Assembly (NCBI GenBank): GCA_017646945.1
Contig: JAGCLN010000292.1
Coordinates: 1-6,027, forward strand
Reading direction: 5' to 3'
Length of the DNA: 6,027 nucleotides
DNA from: Clostridia bacterium
GTDB taxonomy: Bacteria > Bacillota > Clostridia > Christensenellales > Borkfalkiaceae
The translations under genes and the position numbers were made by a program. Position 1 is the first letter of the stretch. Each line of letters starts with the position of its first letter. Positions 5,884 to 6,027 of the stretch are shown piece by piece. Under the pieces are notes generated by a model. That model was not told the origin of the DNA. It ran no database searches and was given only the letters and a program-made list of their open reading frames with translations.

Positions 5884-6027
5884 TAAATTCTATAAACTTG
5901 TTAAATAATGATTTTTTAACGGTTATATCCGCAATAACGCAATCGTCTATATAGTTTAGGCTGTCACTATCAAGGCATTTTGAAAGTTTTGTAAACTCGT
6001 TGAGTTTTGAATAATCTATTTTTAAAC
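5873..6027 (-). CDS. C-terminal end of an unrecognised protein (gene continues beyond the right edge)
   Basis: On the minus strand one frame is open from the window edge to a TAG at 5873-5875, giving 50 residues; the other two minus-strand frames have early stops. The visible part starts LKIDYSKLNEF, includes SLNYIDDCVIADITV and ends FNKFIEFKKV. It reads as a soluble, mixed alpha/beta C-terminus with no motif I can name. Support for coding is the single open frame, codon choice like the neighbours, and a terminator placed exactly at its stop. The function cannot be told from this fragment. Confidence 0.7.
   Translation of the reverse strand, partial: LKIDYSKLNEFTKLSKCLDSDSLNYIDDCVIADITVKKSLFNKFIEFKKV

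Noticed and set aside
5736..5954. 72-residue plus-strand open frame with a hydrophobic stretch
   Set aside because: It begins at an internal GTG in another frame of the Cys-rich gene, runs through the terminator palindrome and across the minus-strand gene end. It has no ribosome site, and its hydrophobic look comes from reading coding DNA out of frame or antisense.

Overview
The window is a 6 kb piece of a low-GC bacterial chromosome, most likely a member of the Bacillota (Clostridia-like, possibly an uncultured gut or rumen lineage). The basis is MutL of the endonuclease type, a LexA with a recognisable but altered Bacillus-type operator, strong AGGAG ribosome sites and the mutL-miaA gene order. 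The lineage is an inference; nothing in the window fixes genus or species.

Layout. Bases 1-4951 hold a tightly packed plus-strand run. It contains the last ~479 codons of mutL (5' end outside the window), then miaA (overlapping mutL by 4 bp), then a complete P-type calcium-transporting ATPase (1 bp after miaA). The run ends in a strong hairpin at 4957-4985 that also serves the convergent lexA gene (4989-5582, minus strand). A 116-bp intergenic region (5583-5698) carries the lexA ribosome site and promoter, a LexA operator overlapping that promoter, and a divergent plus-strand promoter. The divergent promoter drives a previously unlabelled 55-residue Cys-rich small protein (5699-5866). That gene converges on the 3' end of an unrecognised minus-strand gene that runs off the right edge. 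The two stop codons lie inside one perfect 28-bp palindrome (5856-5883) that looks like a bidirectional terminator.

How the genes relate. MutL (mismatch repair) and LexA (SOS repressor) concern genome integrity, and MiaA modifies tRNA A37. The ATPase exports or sequesters Ca2+ and has no obvious functional tie to the others, although it is spaced as an operon member. LexA probably represses itself.

Most notable observations: (1) the tetranucleotide GATC is completely absent from all 6027 bases, although ACGT, of identical composition, occurs about 20 times; (2) the Cys-rich small protein with an internal CxNCGxC repeat; (3) its promoter is placed so that the predicted transcript starts at its ATG (leaderless); (4) two convergent genes share one palindrome as stop codons and terminator; (5) a LexA operator variant (CAAAC-N4-GTTTG) paired with a changed recognition helix. 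Apart from these, the genes are ordinary core genes. I saw no mobile element, CRISPR array, rRNA or tRNA gene, or defence cassette.
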